Source of the DNA: Bryobacterales bacterium
GTDB taxonomy: Bacteria > Acidobacteriota > Terriglobia > Bryobacterales > UBA6623
Assembly (NCBI GenBank): GCA_028819255.1
Contig: JAPPMB010000028.1
Coordinates: 1 to 33,267 of the forward strand
Direction: 5' to 3'
DNA: 33,267 nt
Part shown: positions 25,812 to 33,267 of the stretch, in pieces
How positions within the stretch are numbered: position 1 is the first letter of the stretch
Layout of the letters: each line of letters opens with the position of its first letter
Position numbers and translations under genes: made by a program
Notes under the pieces: model-generated
Database searches by the model: none
The model's input: the letters and a program-made list of their open reading frames with translations, nothing else
Told to the model about the DNA's origin: nothing

Positions 25812-26096
25812 GTGGGTATCCGCTCCTTCGGCAGCCGCGCCACCAAGCGCTTCGCTCGCGGCGACCGGCGCCGCCTCCCACCGGGGCTGGCCTCGAAGAT
25901 CGCCGACGTGCTGGAGCGTCTGGACAGCATGTCGTCCCCGGCTGACCTGCGCGACGCCGGCTACCAAGTCCACCGCCTGACAGGTGACCGCAAGGGAGCT
26001 CACGCCGTCCGGATCTCGGGCGCTTGGCGGGTTGTCCTCCGCTTCGAGTACGGCAACGCTTATGATGTGAAAGTGGTCGACTACCACCGAAGCTAG
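25812..26096 (+). CDS. higB: HigB-type toxin (RelE superfamily)
   Basis: This is a 94-residue, full-length HigB: GIRSFGSRATKRFARGDRRR, LASKIADVLERLDSM, YQVHRLTGDRKGAHAVRISG, AWRVVLRFEYGNAYDVKVVDYHRS. HigB toxins are ribosome-dependent mRNA endonucleases. The typical strand-turn core and terminal DVKVVDYH are all present. The only in-frame start is GTG 25812, because a TAG lies at 25800-25802. A strong ribosome site (GGGAGGAGG, 25789-25797) is better placed for ATG 25804, which is out of frame, so initiation may be weak or the start region altered. HigA begins seven bases after the stop. The pair is divergent from drmD and is the only intact HigBA copy in the window. Confidence 0.85.
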   Translation: MGIRSFGSRATKRFARGDRRRLPPGLASKIADVLERLDSMSSPADLRDAGYQVHRLTGDRKGAHAVRISGAWRVVLRFEYGNAYDVKVVDYHRS

Positions 26097-26103
26097 GAGC
26101 GCC

Positions 26104-26424
26104 ATGGACCTGTATGCCGTCGACGGTGTGGTTCCGGCCGAGCAGCTCGAGCAGCTCGCCGAGAAGATCCGCCGCAACCCCTCGCACCCCGGCCGCCTCC
26201 TCGCGAGCGCGTGCCGGAACAAGGCGCTCGACATCCAAGAAGCTGCCGAGCGGATTGGAGTCGGCGGCCCCGAACTTGCCCGCGTGATCGAGGGTCGAGC
26301 CCCCGTCACGCCCGAACTGGCGCTGCGGATGGAAGGCGCGGGCTGGTCCAGCGCCGAGTTCTGGATGCGCCTGCAGTCCAAGTACGACTTGGCGCAAGCT
26401 AGGCGAGCCCGAGAGGCCGCCTGA
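26104..26424 (+). CDS. higA: HigA-type antitoxin (XRE-like helix-turn-helix)
   Basis: This 106-residue protein is preceded by AGGAG five bases before ATG. The N-terminal MDLYAVDGVVPAEQLEQLA is followed by the HigA domain: RRNPSHPGRLLASACRNKAL, DIQEAAERIGVGGPELARVI, EGRAPVTPELALRMEGAGWS, SAEFWMRLQSKYDLAQARRA. HigA binds HigB and represses the operon promoter through its helix-turn-helix. The residues that decayed copies lost (E-F-W-M-R-L-Q) are present here. It shares its unusual N-terminal LYAVD segment with the relic at 10817, so those two copies are close paralogues. Confidence 0.88.
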   Translation: MDLYAVDGVVPAEQLEQLAEKIRRNPSHPGRLLASACRNKALDIQEAAERIGVGGPELARVIEGRAPVTPELALRMEGAGWSSAEFWMRLQSKYDLAQARRAREAA

Positions 26425-26656
26425 GTCCAAGCACACCGAGCCGTCGATGCCGCGTGCGGCAGAGTCAGGGATTCCGCGTGCGGTCCATCATCAACCGGTT
26501 CTCCAAGCTCCCCGAATGAGTCATGCGATGCCCGGGCGCTGGCCGGGATGATGCCTCGCATCCCTCCGACTGCTCGTGTGCTCGCAACCGACGCGCACGC
26601 CGCCCTCAAACGCCACTTGTCGCGAGGATCCCGCTGGGATGCTGGCAAACGAGCCC

Positions 26657-26679
26657 GAATGCGGATCGAGCCCGCATTC
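26657..26679 (-). terminator. hairpin overlapping the cytochrome stop codon, possible terminator
   Basis: A perfect 8-bp stem (GAATGCGG at 26657-26664 and CCGCATTC at 26672-26679) with a seven-base loop overlaps the TGA at 26678-26680. In the direction of the cytochrome gene, the stem is followed by GGGCTCGTTTG rather than a clear T-run, so intrinsic termination is only possible. Between HigA (26424) and here no gene is seen. Confidence 0.35.
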
Positions 26680-29600
26680 AGGATCCGCCCGTCTGGAGCT
26701 GGGTCTGGCGCAGCACCCAGCTCCGCAGCACCCGATAGCCCTCGTCCTCCGGCTCGTAGCGCACGCCGCCCTGGTGGCCCTCCTCCTGGCCGGTCTGGAC
26801 GTTGAGCGGCTTGCGAAGGAGCAGGCTGCGCTCAGGACTCTCCAGGTCGACGCGCTGCTGCAGCTTCCGGTAGTTCGCCAGGAGATCCGCAGGTCCGATG
26901 TGACCGGCGCCGTCGGGCGCATGGAGATAGAGCGTGGGGACTCGTCCGGGAACGCCGTGGCACGAGATGCACGCCCTGCCGTCCCGCTCGCTGACCCTGT
27001 TCATCTCGGCGAAGGCATGGTCGCGGAAATGCAGCATGTCCGCGACATACGCGTCGCTCGCCTCGAGGTGCCGGGCCGTCGAATCCTGGGGGCCGCCTGC
27101 GTCCCGCTTGATGAGCGTGCGAAGCTCCGTCCCGTACCGCTCGTCGTCATTCGACAGGATGTTCTGGAGCCGGACCTGAATGGACCGCACCTGCTCACGG
27201 TCGATGTGGGCCGCGATCGCCTTGCGCACCTCGGGATTGCGCCGCAGCGCGGCCGATCCCGCGAGCTTTGCCGCATAGAGCCTGGTCTCCTCCGGCACCT
27301 CGGGCGAGAACCAGTGAACGAACATCTCGACCACGCGCCTCTTCGCGGCCGCGATCGGATCGAGCGCCCCCTGATCCGCTGCGGACGCGGCCTCGCCGCT
27401 GTCGCGAGGTGAGAGCTTCAGATAGTCCAGACCGAACTTGAGCTCCGGTTCGGCCTCGGGATTCGTGCCCAGCATCCTCACCGAAAGCAGGCTGCGGCCC
27501 GCGGTGAGATCGAAGGTGCCCAGCGCCATCGGCCCCGTCGAGGTCACCTCAGGGCGGTAGAAATCGACCTCTTCCAGGACCGGGCGCCCTTCGAACGAGA
27601 TCTCGACGATGCCGTGCGGGGCGCCATAGATGAATGCGCCGAGGAGCTCGTAGGTTCCCGCGGCCGGAACGTCGAGCCCGAACGACAAGCGCGCTCCGAC
27701 CTTGCCCTCCTCCCAGATCAGAACACCGTCCCTGCTGGCAACGCCTCCCGTGATCATCTGCTCGGTCGTCCTTCCGAAGGTGAGCTCGGCCACCTCCAGG
27801 TCCTCGGCCTCGGTCGCCCCCTGAACGGCTTCCTCCGCAGTCGCGGCCCCCTCGCGAAACGCCAGCATCCACTCCGTCGAGTCGAGCCACAGGCGGGGGT
27901 CGGTTGAGAGATGCCGAAACGCCTCCGCGCGATGCAGGGTCCGGTTCTCGCCGAGAATCCTTGCGATCAGGGGCGACGGCAACTCCCCGTCGACCAGACG
28001 ATCGCTCGAAGGCGCGGGCTTGCCAAGAAAGCCCCTCGCCGGAAGCGCGGCCCGGTCCGCACCGCGGCCATCCGCCCCCAGCAGCATGAGGTAGAAGGCT
28101 TCCTCGTCGGACGCCTCGATCCCCTCGAAGTCCCACTTGACGCGGGCCAGGAACGCTGCGAGTCCGTCTGCGTCCTTCGTCCGGCCCTCCGCGGAGTACC
28201 GGCGCAGCATGTGAAGGAGAGGCCTCAGCGTCTCCGGCGTCGCAGGCAGCGAGAGTTCGCCGGGGTTGGACAGCGCCCGAGCCGCAATCGCGACCATGTC
28301 GGCGTCTGCGGTCAGAAGCAGTTCCAGGATGGTGTCCTGCAGCGGCTCGTGCGTGATGTTGCGCGCCCCTTCCAGCGCGAGGATCCTCCAGGGAACCTCT
28401 CCGTCCGACGCGCGCCGGTAGACCGAGAGGACCGCATTGCCGAAGAGCTCGGTTGCGCCCGGCGTGCTGTAGGCGAACTGGCCCGGACTCTGCTGGTTGG
28501 CCCGCTCCATGTAGTGCGACGCCGCCATGGCAACCAGGCGCCGGTCCAGAAGCTCTCGCCCTTCCTCGGACTGGGCCTCGCGCCACGCGTGGAGGTCCCG
28601 GAAGAGGCTCGCCAGCTCCGGATACTGCTGAGCCAGGTACTTGCCCCCTGTGATGTTGTTGACCTGGCCGTTGACGACGAACAGTGAGATGGTCGAGTAG
28701 CGCAGGGCCATGTCGACCTGGGCCTCGGGCTCCTTCCGCAGCAGGGCGTCCATCCAGGCCTGGTTGATCGCCTCGCGGAGCGGCGGATTCCAGACCCACC
28801 AGTGCCAGGCGGCCTTGAATGCGAATGCCCGCACTCCGGGGTGGGGATCGACCATGCCCGCCGTAAGGATTTCTGCAAGTTCCGACAGGTCGACGCCGAT
28901 CCCCGACCCGGGCAGGTGGGCGCGGGTGACGAGGGCCTGCATGACGGACTGCCGAACCCGGTCGGTCCCTTCGCGGAACGCGGCGAATGCCGCGTCCCAC
29001 CCGTGCCCGTCCAGCATCAGCTGCCGCAGAGACCAGAAGGCCGCCTCGCGACAGCTCTTCTCCGGATCGCCGAGGTGCGCGACAAGGGTCGGGACACCGT
29101 CGTGGACCAAGGCGCCGCCGAGTCCGAGGAGTCCGTAGAGCCGGACCTTCGGGTGGGCGCTCGCAGCCGCCTCGCGGAAGAGATCCGCGTAGCGGGGATC
29201 GCCGCTCGCCTGGGCCGCCCGCACCTTGCGCAGCGACTGAAGCAGGGAGTCCTCCTCCAGAAGGCGGATCTCCTCCATCGGTGCCGGCTGGACCGGATGC
29301 AGCCGGCTGAGCGCACGGATCACGTAGGCGCTCGTCACGAAGCCGGTCGCCGCAGCCGCATTCCAGAGCCCGTACGGATACTGGTTACGCAGCAGCCACT
29401 GCACGCCACGCCCGACGACGGGATCGTCCTTCCCCCTTCCGGCGGCTTCGAGCGCGATCAGGGCGACAGCCGTGGCGGCCGGGTAGCTGTGATCCTCCGG
29501 GCGGACCCATTGGCCGCCGGACCCCGCGCCTCCCGGATCGAAGCCCCATCCGCCGTCGTCCCGCTGCAGGGCCAGCAGCCGCTCCATGTCCAGAGCCGCC

Positions 29601-31459
29601 CGCTCCTTGAGCGCCCTGTCCAGCCCCCGGGCCTCGGCGACGCGCCGCGCCGAGTGGGTCAGGCGGCGGACCTGCTCGACGTAGTCGGCGGGCCAGATCC
29701 GATGGACGAACTCGATGCGGTGGCCGTAGTCGTCAGTGACGCGGACCTCGTCGCCGGTCGCGAGAATCCTGCGCCCCTTCTCCTCGATCCCGAAGAAGTA
29801 GCGCGGCTCGCCGGTGTCGCGCCAGGCCCTCGCCAGGATCTCGGCAGAGAACTTGAAGACCACGTTCGGGCCGAAGTTGGAGCCGCGGCCGGCGGCATTG
29901 ATGCCCTTCGGATCGGCGGTCTGGAGCACATAGTTGGCCGTGCGCTGCTGCCATTGGGCGTGGGCCTGCTTGGGCCTGGCCGCACGCTCGTGCAGGACGA
30001 TGTTCCGGCCCGCCACACGCGTACCCGCCGGGCCGTCGCCCAAGTCGTTGGGCGCGACGCTGGTGTTGACGGCGGCGTCCCCGAGCTCGTTCGTCAGGCG
30101 CAGCGACTCGTACATGGTGTTGACGAGCCGCCGGTAGTTCTGCTCGACGCCCTCCGGGCCGTAGCCGCTGCGAAATGCGTCCGCCACGCCCCAGACCCCG
30201 CTCTGGGTGTGGCAGCTCATGCAGTTCTCGCCGAACAGTGCAGTGGCGTCACGGACCCTGCGATGAGGCGCGATGTTCCGGGGGCGGTGAATCAGCCAGG
30301 CGTCGATCTCGGCGAGGTGGTAGCGAATCCCCTGACGCACGGCCCGAACGGGATCGTCGTACGGTGCGGAGTCGAAGACCCTGACCTCCATTTCGTAGTG
30401 CGGCTGGTTGGCCTCCACGCGAAGGTAGTAGGTCTCTCCCGGGACGATCCTGCGGGTGGCGAACGTCCGGAACGAGCGGTCCTGCTGATGCGCCCGCTCG
30501 TTCAGCGCCCGCCCTTCCTCGTACGTGTAGACCGGCACGGGACCCGGCACGACCACCGCAGGCGGATGCACGTACGGGATGGGGTTGAAATTGGAGAAGT
30601 CGTAGCTGTTGGGCAGCTTCCGCTCCCGGAGCTCCTCCTCGCTGGGCGAGCCCTCCTTGTAGAAGCGAATGCGGGCGCTCACGACGGGCTCGATGATCTG
30701 CAGATTTGCGCTGATGAACTTCGGACTGCCGCCCCGGTAGACGATTCGGTACCAGTCGTCCGGCGTCTCCCCGGTACGGGTGTTGTTGTAGTACTCGATC
30801 TCGTCCGCCCCGCCCACGACATGCACGACCGCGTCCGTGTCGGACGCCGGGAACTCCAGAACAGTCGCCTGCTCCGGCGCGTTGTTGGGTTCGGCCTCCA
30901 GCACCAGCGATCCCTCCGAAAGGGCATCGACCGGATCGAGGGAGACCCTGATGCCGATGCCGCCCACGGCCGGTGTGCGGGTCGGCAGGGGAGTCGCCAG
31001 CGGCGCGTGGCCGGTGTCGTGGGGTATGGCTCCCAGGGGCTGCGGCCGGTTCTCGACCGTCCTCAGTTCGAGCCGGTACTCGCCGGCAACGAGCGACCGG
31101 TAGGCGAGGTGAACGTCGGGGTCGAGAGCGTGAAGGGTCTTGGACCATGCGGACGAGGCCCTGACGCTCGGCTCGCCCCGGTCCCCGTCGTGGGCCCACT
31201 CAGGGCGATCCGGACCGGTCCAGATTGCCTCGATCCTCGCGTTGGGAGGAAGCGAGGACGGAGCCTCGATGTGCACGCTGATCTCGAACGCGTCGCCCTC
31301 CGCCAGCGTCCAGCTCCTGCTCCACTCTCCGGAGAAGGAGATGGTCTCGCTCGTCGGCAGAACTTCCGCCGGCGCGGGGCCGACGAGGGCCGACAGGACG
31401 AACGGAAGCACGAGGCGAGTGGAAGCGGAGCACCGCCGAAGATACCCGAATAGTTGCAT
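26678..31459 (-). CDS. giant secreted diheme cytochrome with cyclase-like and HEAT-like domains
   Basis: This encodes 1593 residues from ATG 31459, chosen because it opens a good signal peptide (MQLFGYLRRCSASTRLVLPF, then VLSALVGPAPA); a longer frame upstream lacks one. The region ~30-400 is beta-rich and includes EYYNNTRTGETPDDWYRIVY, a pre-peptidase or carbohydrate-binding-like stretch. The first heme site is ENCMSCH (~410). Residues ~620-725 resemble prenyltransferase or squalene-cyclase-like alpha-barrel repeats (LLALQRDDGGWGFDPGG; GVQWLLRNQYPYGLWNA). HEAT-like repeats follow (FREAAASAHPKVRLYGLLGL). Near ~1250-1370 is a carbohydrate-binding-like module (GTYELLGAFIYGAPHGIVEI). The C-terminus has a second heme site ACISCHGVPG (~1496) and a PSD-type ending (LLLRKPLNVQTGQEE). 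It is likely periplasmic and redox-linked. The substrate is unknown. It is unrelated to defence and divergent from the esterase. Confidence 0.85.
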   Translation of the reverse strand: MQLFGYLRRCSASTRLVLPFVLSALVGPAPAEVLPTSETISFSGEWSRSWTLAEGDAFEISVHIEAPSSLPPNARIEAIWTGPDRPEWAHDGDRGEPSVRASSAWSKTLHALDPDVHLAYRSLVAGEYRLELRTVENRPQPLGAIPHDTGHAPLATPLPTRTPAVGGIGIRVSLDPVDALSEGSLVLEAEPNNAPEQATVLEFPASDTDAVVHVVGGADEIEYYNNTRTGETPDDWYRIVYRGGSPKFISANLQIIEPVVSARIRFYKEGSPSEEELRERKLPNSYDFSNFNPIPYVHPPAVVVPGPVPVYTYEEGRALNERAHQQDRSFRTFATRRIVPGETYYLRVEANQPHYEMEVRVFDSAPYDDPVRAVRQGIRYHLAEIDAWLIHRPRNIAPHRRVRDATALFGENCMSCHTQSGVWGVADAFRSGYGPEGVEQNYRRLVNTMYESLRLTNELGDAAVNTSVAPNDLGDGPAGTRVAGRNIVLHERAARPKQAHAQWQQRTANYVLQTADPKGINAAGRGSNFGPNVVFKFSAEILARAWRDTGEPRYFFGIEEKGRRILATGDEVRVTDDYGHRIEFVHRIWPADYVEQVRRLTHSARRVAEARGLDRALKERAALDMERLLALQRDDGGWGFDPGGAGSGGQWVRPEDHSYPAATAVALIALEAAGRGKDDPVVGRGVQWLLRNQYPYGLWNAAAATGFVTSAYVIRALSRLHPVQPAPMEEIRLLEEDSLLQSLRKVRAAQASGDPRYADLFREAAASAHPKVRLYGLLGLGGALVHDGVPTLVAHLGDPEKSCREAAFWSLRQLMLDGHGWDAAFAAFREGTDRVRQSVMQALVTRAHLPGSGIGVDLSELAEILTAGMVDPHPGVRAFAFKAAWHWWVWNPPLREAINQAWMDALLRKEPEAQVDMALRYSTISLFVVNGQVNNITGGKYLAQQYPELASLFRDLHAWREAQSEEGRELLDRRLVAMAASHYMERANQQSPGQFAYSTPGATELFGNAVLSVYRRASDGEVPWRILALEGARNITHEPLQDTILELLLTADADMVAIAARALSNPGELSLPATPETLRPLLHMLRRYSAEGRTKDADGLAAFLARVKWDFEGIEASDEEAFYLMLLGADGRGADRAALPARGFLGKPAPSSDRLVDGELPSPLIARILGENRTLHRAEAFRHLSTDPRLWLDSTEWMLAFREGAATAEEAVQGATEAEDLEVAELTFGRTTEQMITGGVASRDGVLIWEEGKVGARLSFGLDVPAAGTYELLGAFIYGAPHGIVEISFEGRPVLEEVDFYRPEVTSTGPMALGTFDLTAGRSLLSVRMLGTNPEAEPELKFGLDYLKLSPRDSGEAASAADQGALDPIAAAKRRVVEMFVHWFSPEVPEETRLYAAKLAGSAALRRNPEVRKAIAAHIDREQVRSIQVRLQNILSNDDERYGTELRTLIKRDAGGPQDSTARHLEASDAYVADMLHFRDHAFAEMNRVSERDGRACISCHGVPGRVPTLYLHAPDGAGHIGPADLLANYRKLQQRVDLESPERSLLLRKPLNVQTGQEEGHQGGVRYEPEDEGYRVLRSWVLRQTQLQTGGS

Positions 31460-31571
31460 GGAACCGGCAGAATGATGGTACCTAACCGGCGTGCTTGGCG
31501 GAAGGTCGGCGCCGGAATAAGTCGCCCCGCCGCCCCCGCCTGACGGCTGCGATTGCGATAGACTCCCTCGC

Positions 31572-33267
31572 ATGAAGGCAGCCCTGATCGTGTTCGCGAT
31601 CTCGATTCTCCTGAGCCCAGCTGTGCGGGCCGCGGTCGATGAGAACGTCGTCTATGCGATGCGCGGCGGGCTCGCAATGCTGATGGACGTGCACTACCCG
31701 GAGCGGTCCAACGGACTCGGCATCGTGTTCATTTCGGGGAGCGGCTGGCATGCACCGCTGACATACGACGCGAGCCCGCTCAAGGCATCGGGCTTCGCCA
31801 GGCTCTATGTGCCGCCGCTGAACAGCGCGGGCTACACCGTGTTCGTTGTGAACCATCGGGCGGCGCCGCGGTACGGCTACCCGATGCCGCTGGAGGACGG
31901 CCAGAGGGCGGTGCGCTTCGTCAGGCGTCACGCGGACCGCTACGGCATCGACCGCGACAGGATCGGCGGGGTGGGCGGGTCCTCGGGCGGGCACCTGATC
32001 AGCATGCTGGGCGTGCTCGACGGCAACGGGAACTCTTCCGATCCCGATCCTGTGGAACGTGAGAGCGCGAAGCTCCAAGCCGTGGTCGCACGGGCTGCGC
32101 CCACGGACCTTACGCGGTTCAAGGGCCGTTTCTCCAGCGCCGCCGTGTCGTCCCTGATCGGACTGCGCCTGGGCGAACGCGACGCGCCGGGGACGCTGGA
32201 GCATCGCACCTACCGGAAGGCCTCGCCGTCGGCGTACGTCTCGCCGGACGACCCGCCGTTCCTTCTGCTGCACGGCACCGCGGACGACCGCGTGCCGTAC
32301 GCCCAGTCGGAGAACTTTGCTGCCCGGCTGGCGGCGGACGGGGTCGGGGCCGAACTCGTCAGGATCGAGGGAGGCGGGCACGGACCGTCGTTCCCCGGCG
32401 CAACAGACCCGCCGGACTATCTGGATGCGATGGTGCGCTTCCTCGATGCCGAGCTCTCCAAGGGCAGTTCCTCCTCCAAGCAGCCGCCGGCGGCCATTGC
32501 GGGCGACACTGATGTCGACCGGAACGTGGTCTTCGGCATGGTCTCGGGCGGAGCTCTCCTGATGGACGTGTACCGCCCCAGGCAGCCCAACGGCCACGGC
32601 ATCATCCACATCACCGGCAGCGGATGGCATTCCCCTCTCGCAGCCAATGCGCGGCAGCAGAAAGCCAGCCCGCAAGTTCGGGTCTTCGGGCTGCCGCTGG
32701 TCGAGGCGGGCTACACGGTCTTCGCCGTGAATCACCGCACAGCACCGCTAAACAAGTATCCTGCGCCGCTGGAGGACGTTGAGAGGGCAGTCCGATTCGT
32801 CCGCCACCATGCGGAGCGCTGGGGCATCGATCAGGACAGGATCGGCGGCGTCGGAGGCTCGTCCGGCGGGCATTTGACGCTGATGCTCGGCCTCCGCGAC
32901 TCGCCGGGGGACGCGGCGGACCCGGACCCGGTCAACCGAGAGAGCGCCAAGCTGCAGGTGATCGTCCCTTGGGCTCCGCCGACGGACCTTGTGATGCACA
33001 ATGGGCAATACGGATCTGGAACATTCGCCTCGCTGTTCGGGATGCGGCTCATGGCGCGGGACCCGGAGACCTCTGCGCCATTCCAGGCGTTTCGCGACGC
33101 TTCGCCCGTGCGGCACGTGACAGGGGATGATCCGCCGACGCTGCTCATTCATGGCGATGCGGACGCCGTCGTCCCGCTCAAGCACTCGGAACTCCTGGCG
33201 GAGGCGATGCGGGAGCTTCCGTCTTGGATGTCAACCCGAAATTGCGAGAATTCTGGGGTTTCGAAGG
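31572..33267 (+). CDS. tandem alpha/beta-hydrolase (esterase), second domain interrupted; runs off the window
   Basis: The frame is open for 565 residues to the window edge. It starts with a signal peptide (MKAALIVFAISILLSPAVRA). Two copies of a BD-FAE/acetyl-esterase-like hydrolase follow. Domain 1 (~24-295) has GSGWH, YTVFVVNHRAAP, the nucleophile motif IGGVGGSSGGH (Ser138), HGTADDRVP (Asp238) and GGGH (His270), so its triad is complete. Domain 2 (~315-549) repeats GSGWH, YTVFAVNHRTAP, GGVGGSSGGH (Ser431) and HGDADAVVP (Asp531). After about residue 550 it becomes unrelated (SWMSTRNCENSGVSK) where GAELVRIEGGGHG would be expected. The breakpoint near 33220 is probably the edge of an insertion. 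The product is likely a secreted carboxylester hydrolase. Its start lies 112 bp from the cytochrome start, divergently. Confidence 0.85.
   Translation, partial: MKAALIVFAISILLSPAVRAAVDENVVYAMRGGLAMLMDVHYPERSNGLGIVFISGSGWHAPLTYDASPLKASGFARLYVPPLNSAGYTVFVVNHRAAPRYGYPMPLEDGQRAVRFVRRHADRYGIDRDRIGGVGGSSGGHLISMLGVLDGNGNSSDPDPVERESAKLQAVVARAAPTDLTRFKGRFSSAAVSSLIGLRLGERDAPGTLEHRTYRKASPSAYVSPDDPPFLLLHGTADDRVPYAQSENFAARLAADGVGAELVRIEGGGHGPSFPGATDPPDYLDAMVRFLDAELSKGSSSSKQPPAAIAGDTDVDRNVVFGMVSGGALLMDVYRPRQPNGHGIIHITGSGWHSPLAANARQQKASPQVRVFGLPLVEAGYTVFAVNHRTAPLNKYPAPLEDVERAVRFVRHHAERWGIDQDRIGGVGGSSGGHLTLMLGLRDSPGDAADPDPVNRESAKLQVIVPWAPPTDLVMHNGQYGSGTFASLFGMRLMARDPETSAPFQAFRDASPVRHVTGDDPPTLLIHGDADAVVPLKHSELLAEAMRELPSWMSTRNCENSGVSK

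Noticed and set aside
25257..26648. Minus-strand open frame of 463 codons upstream of drmD
   Set aside because: It runs antisense through the intact higBA genes and carries no recognisable domain.
28802..31453. Long plus-strand open frame (883 codons) across the cytochrome region
   Set aside because: It is antisense to the cytochrome gene, has no domain motifs and shows composition typical of a high-G+C shadow frame. The minus-strand gene has signal peptide, heme sites and repeats.

Overview
The window is a defence island from a high-G+C bacterium (roughly 60% G+C by eye), bordered on both sides by mobile-element debris. The organism cannot be named from the sequence. The giant secreted c-type cytochrome with cyclase-like and HEAT-like domains, beside a tandem esterase, is of a kind I associate with Acidobacteriota or Planctomycetota, but that is only a hint.

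Layout, left to right. (1) 1-492 is the tail of a decayed IS4-family transposase. (2) 562-3212 is a small block with a TIR-domain protein and a three-helix membrane protein, both on the minus strand, bounded by a 51-bp imperfect inverted repeat (562-612 and 3133-3183). (3) 3489-4052 holds a small hypothetical gene and a decayed HigB toxin. (4) 4268-10332 carries drmC and a fused drmA-drmB, the second half of a class 1 DISARM system. (5) 10598-17871 is about 7.3 kb of inserted material inside the DISARM gene order: a decayed higBA pair, an IS1634-family element with a frameshifted transposase, a visibly AT-richer SIR2-STAND NTPase gene, uncertain small ORFs, a second decayed higBA pair and a truncated ORF coupled to drmMI. 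(6) 17864-25260 holds drmMI and drmD, coupled by a one-base overlap. (7) 25812-26424 is an intact higBA toxin-antitoxin pair on the plus strand. (8) 26678-31459 is the diheme multidomain cytochrome. (9) 31572 to the window end is a divergent tandem alpha/beta-hydrolase whose second catalytic domain is cut short near 33220.

How the genes fit together. The DISARM set is complete in content: drmD SNF2 helicase, drmMI adenine methyltransferase, drmA helicase, drmB DUF1998 protein and drmC PLD protein. All are on the minus strand in canonical order. DrmA and DrmB form one continuous 1755-residue polypeptide, and the operon is split by the insert. Two further candidate defence effectors, a TIR protein and a SIR2-STAND protein, belong to classes known to deplete NAD+ during phage infection. 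HigB/HigA modules recur next to the defence-block boundaries: one intact and three decayed. They look like successive addiction-module acquisitions or duplications that mark the joints of the island.

The points most worth checking are the DrmAB fusion, the inverted-repeat-bounded TIR plus membrane-protein pair, the SIR2-STAND gene nested in DISARM, and the recurrent HigBA copies.
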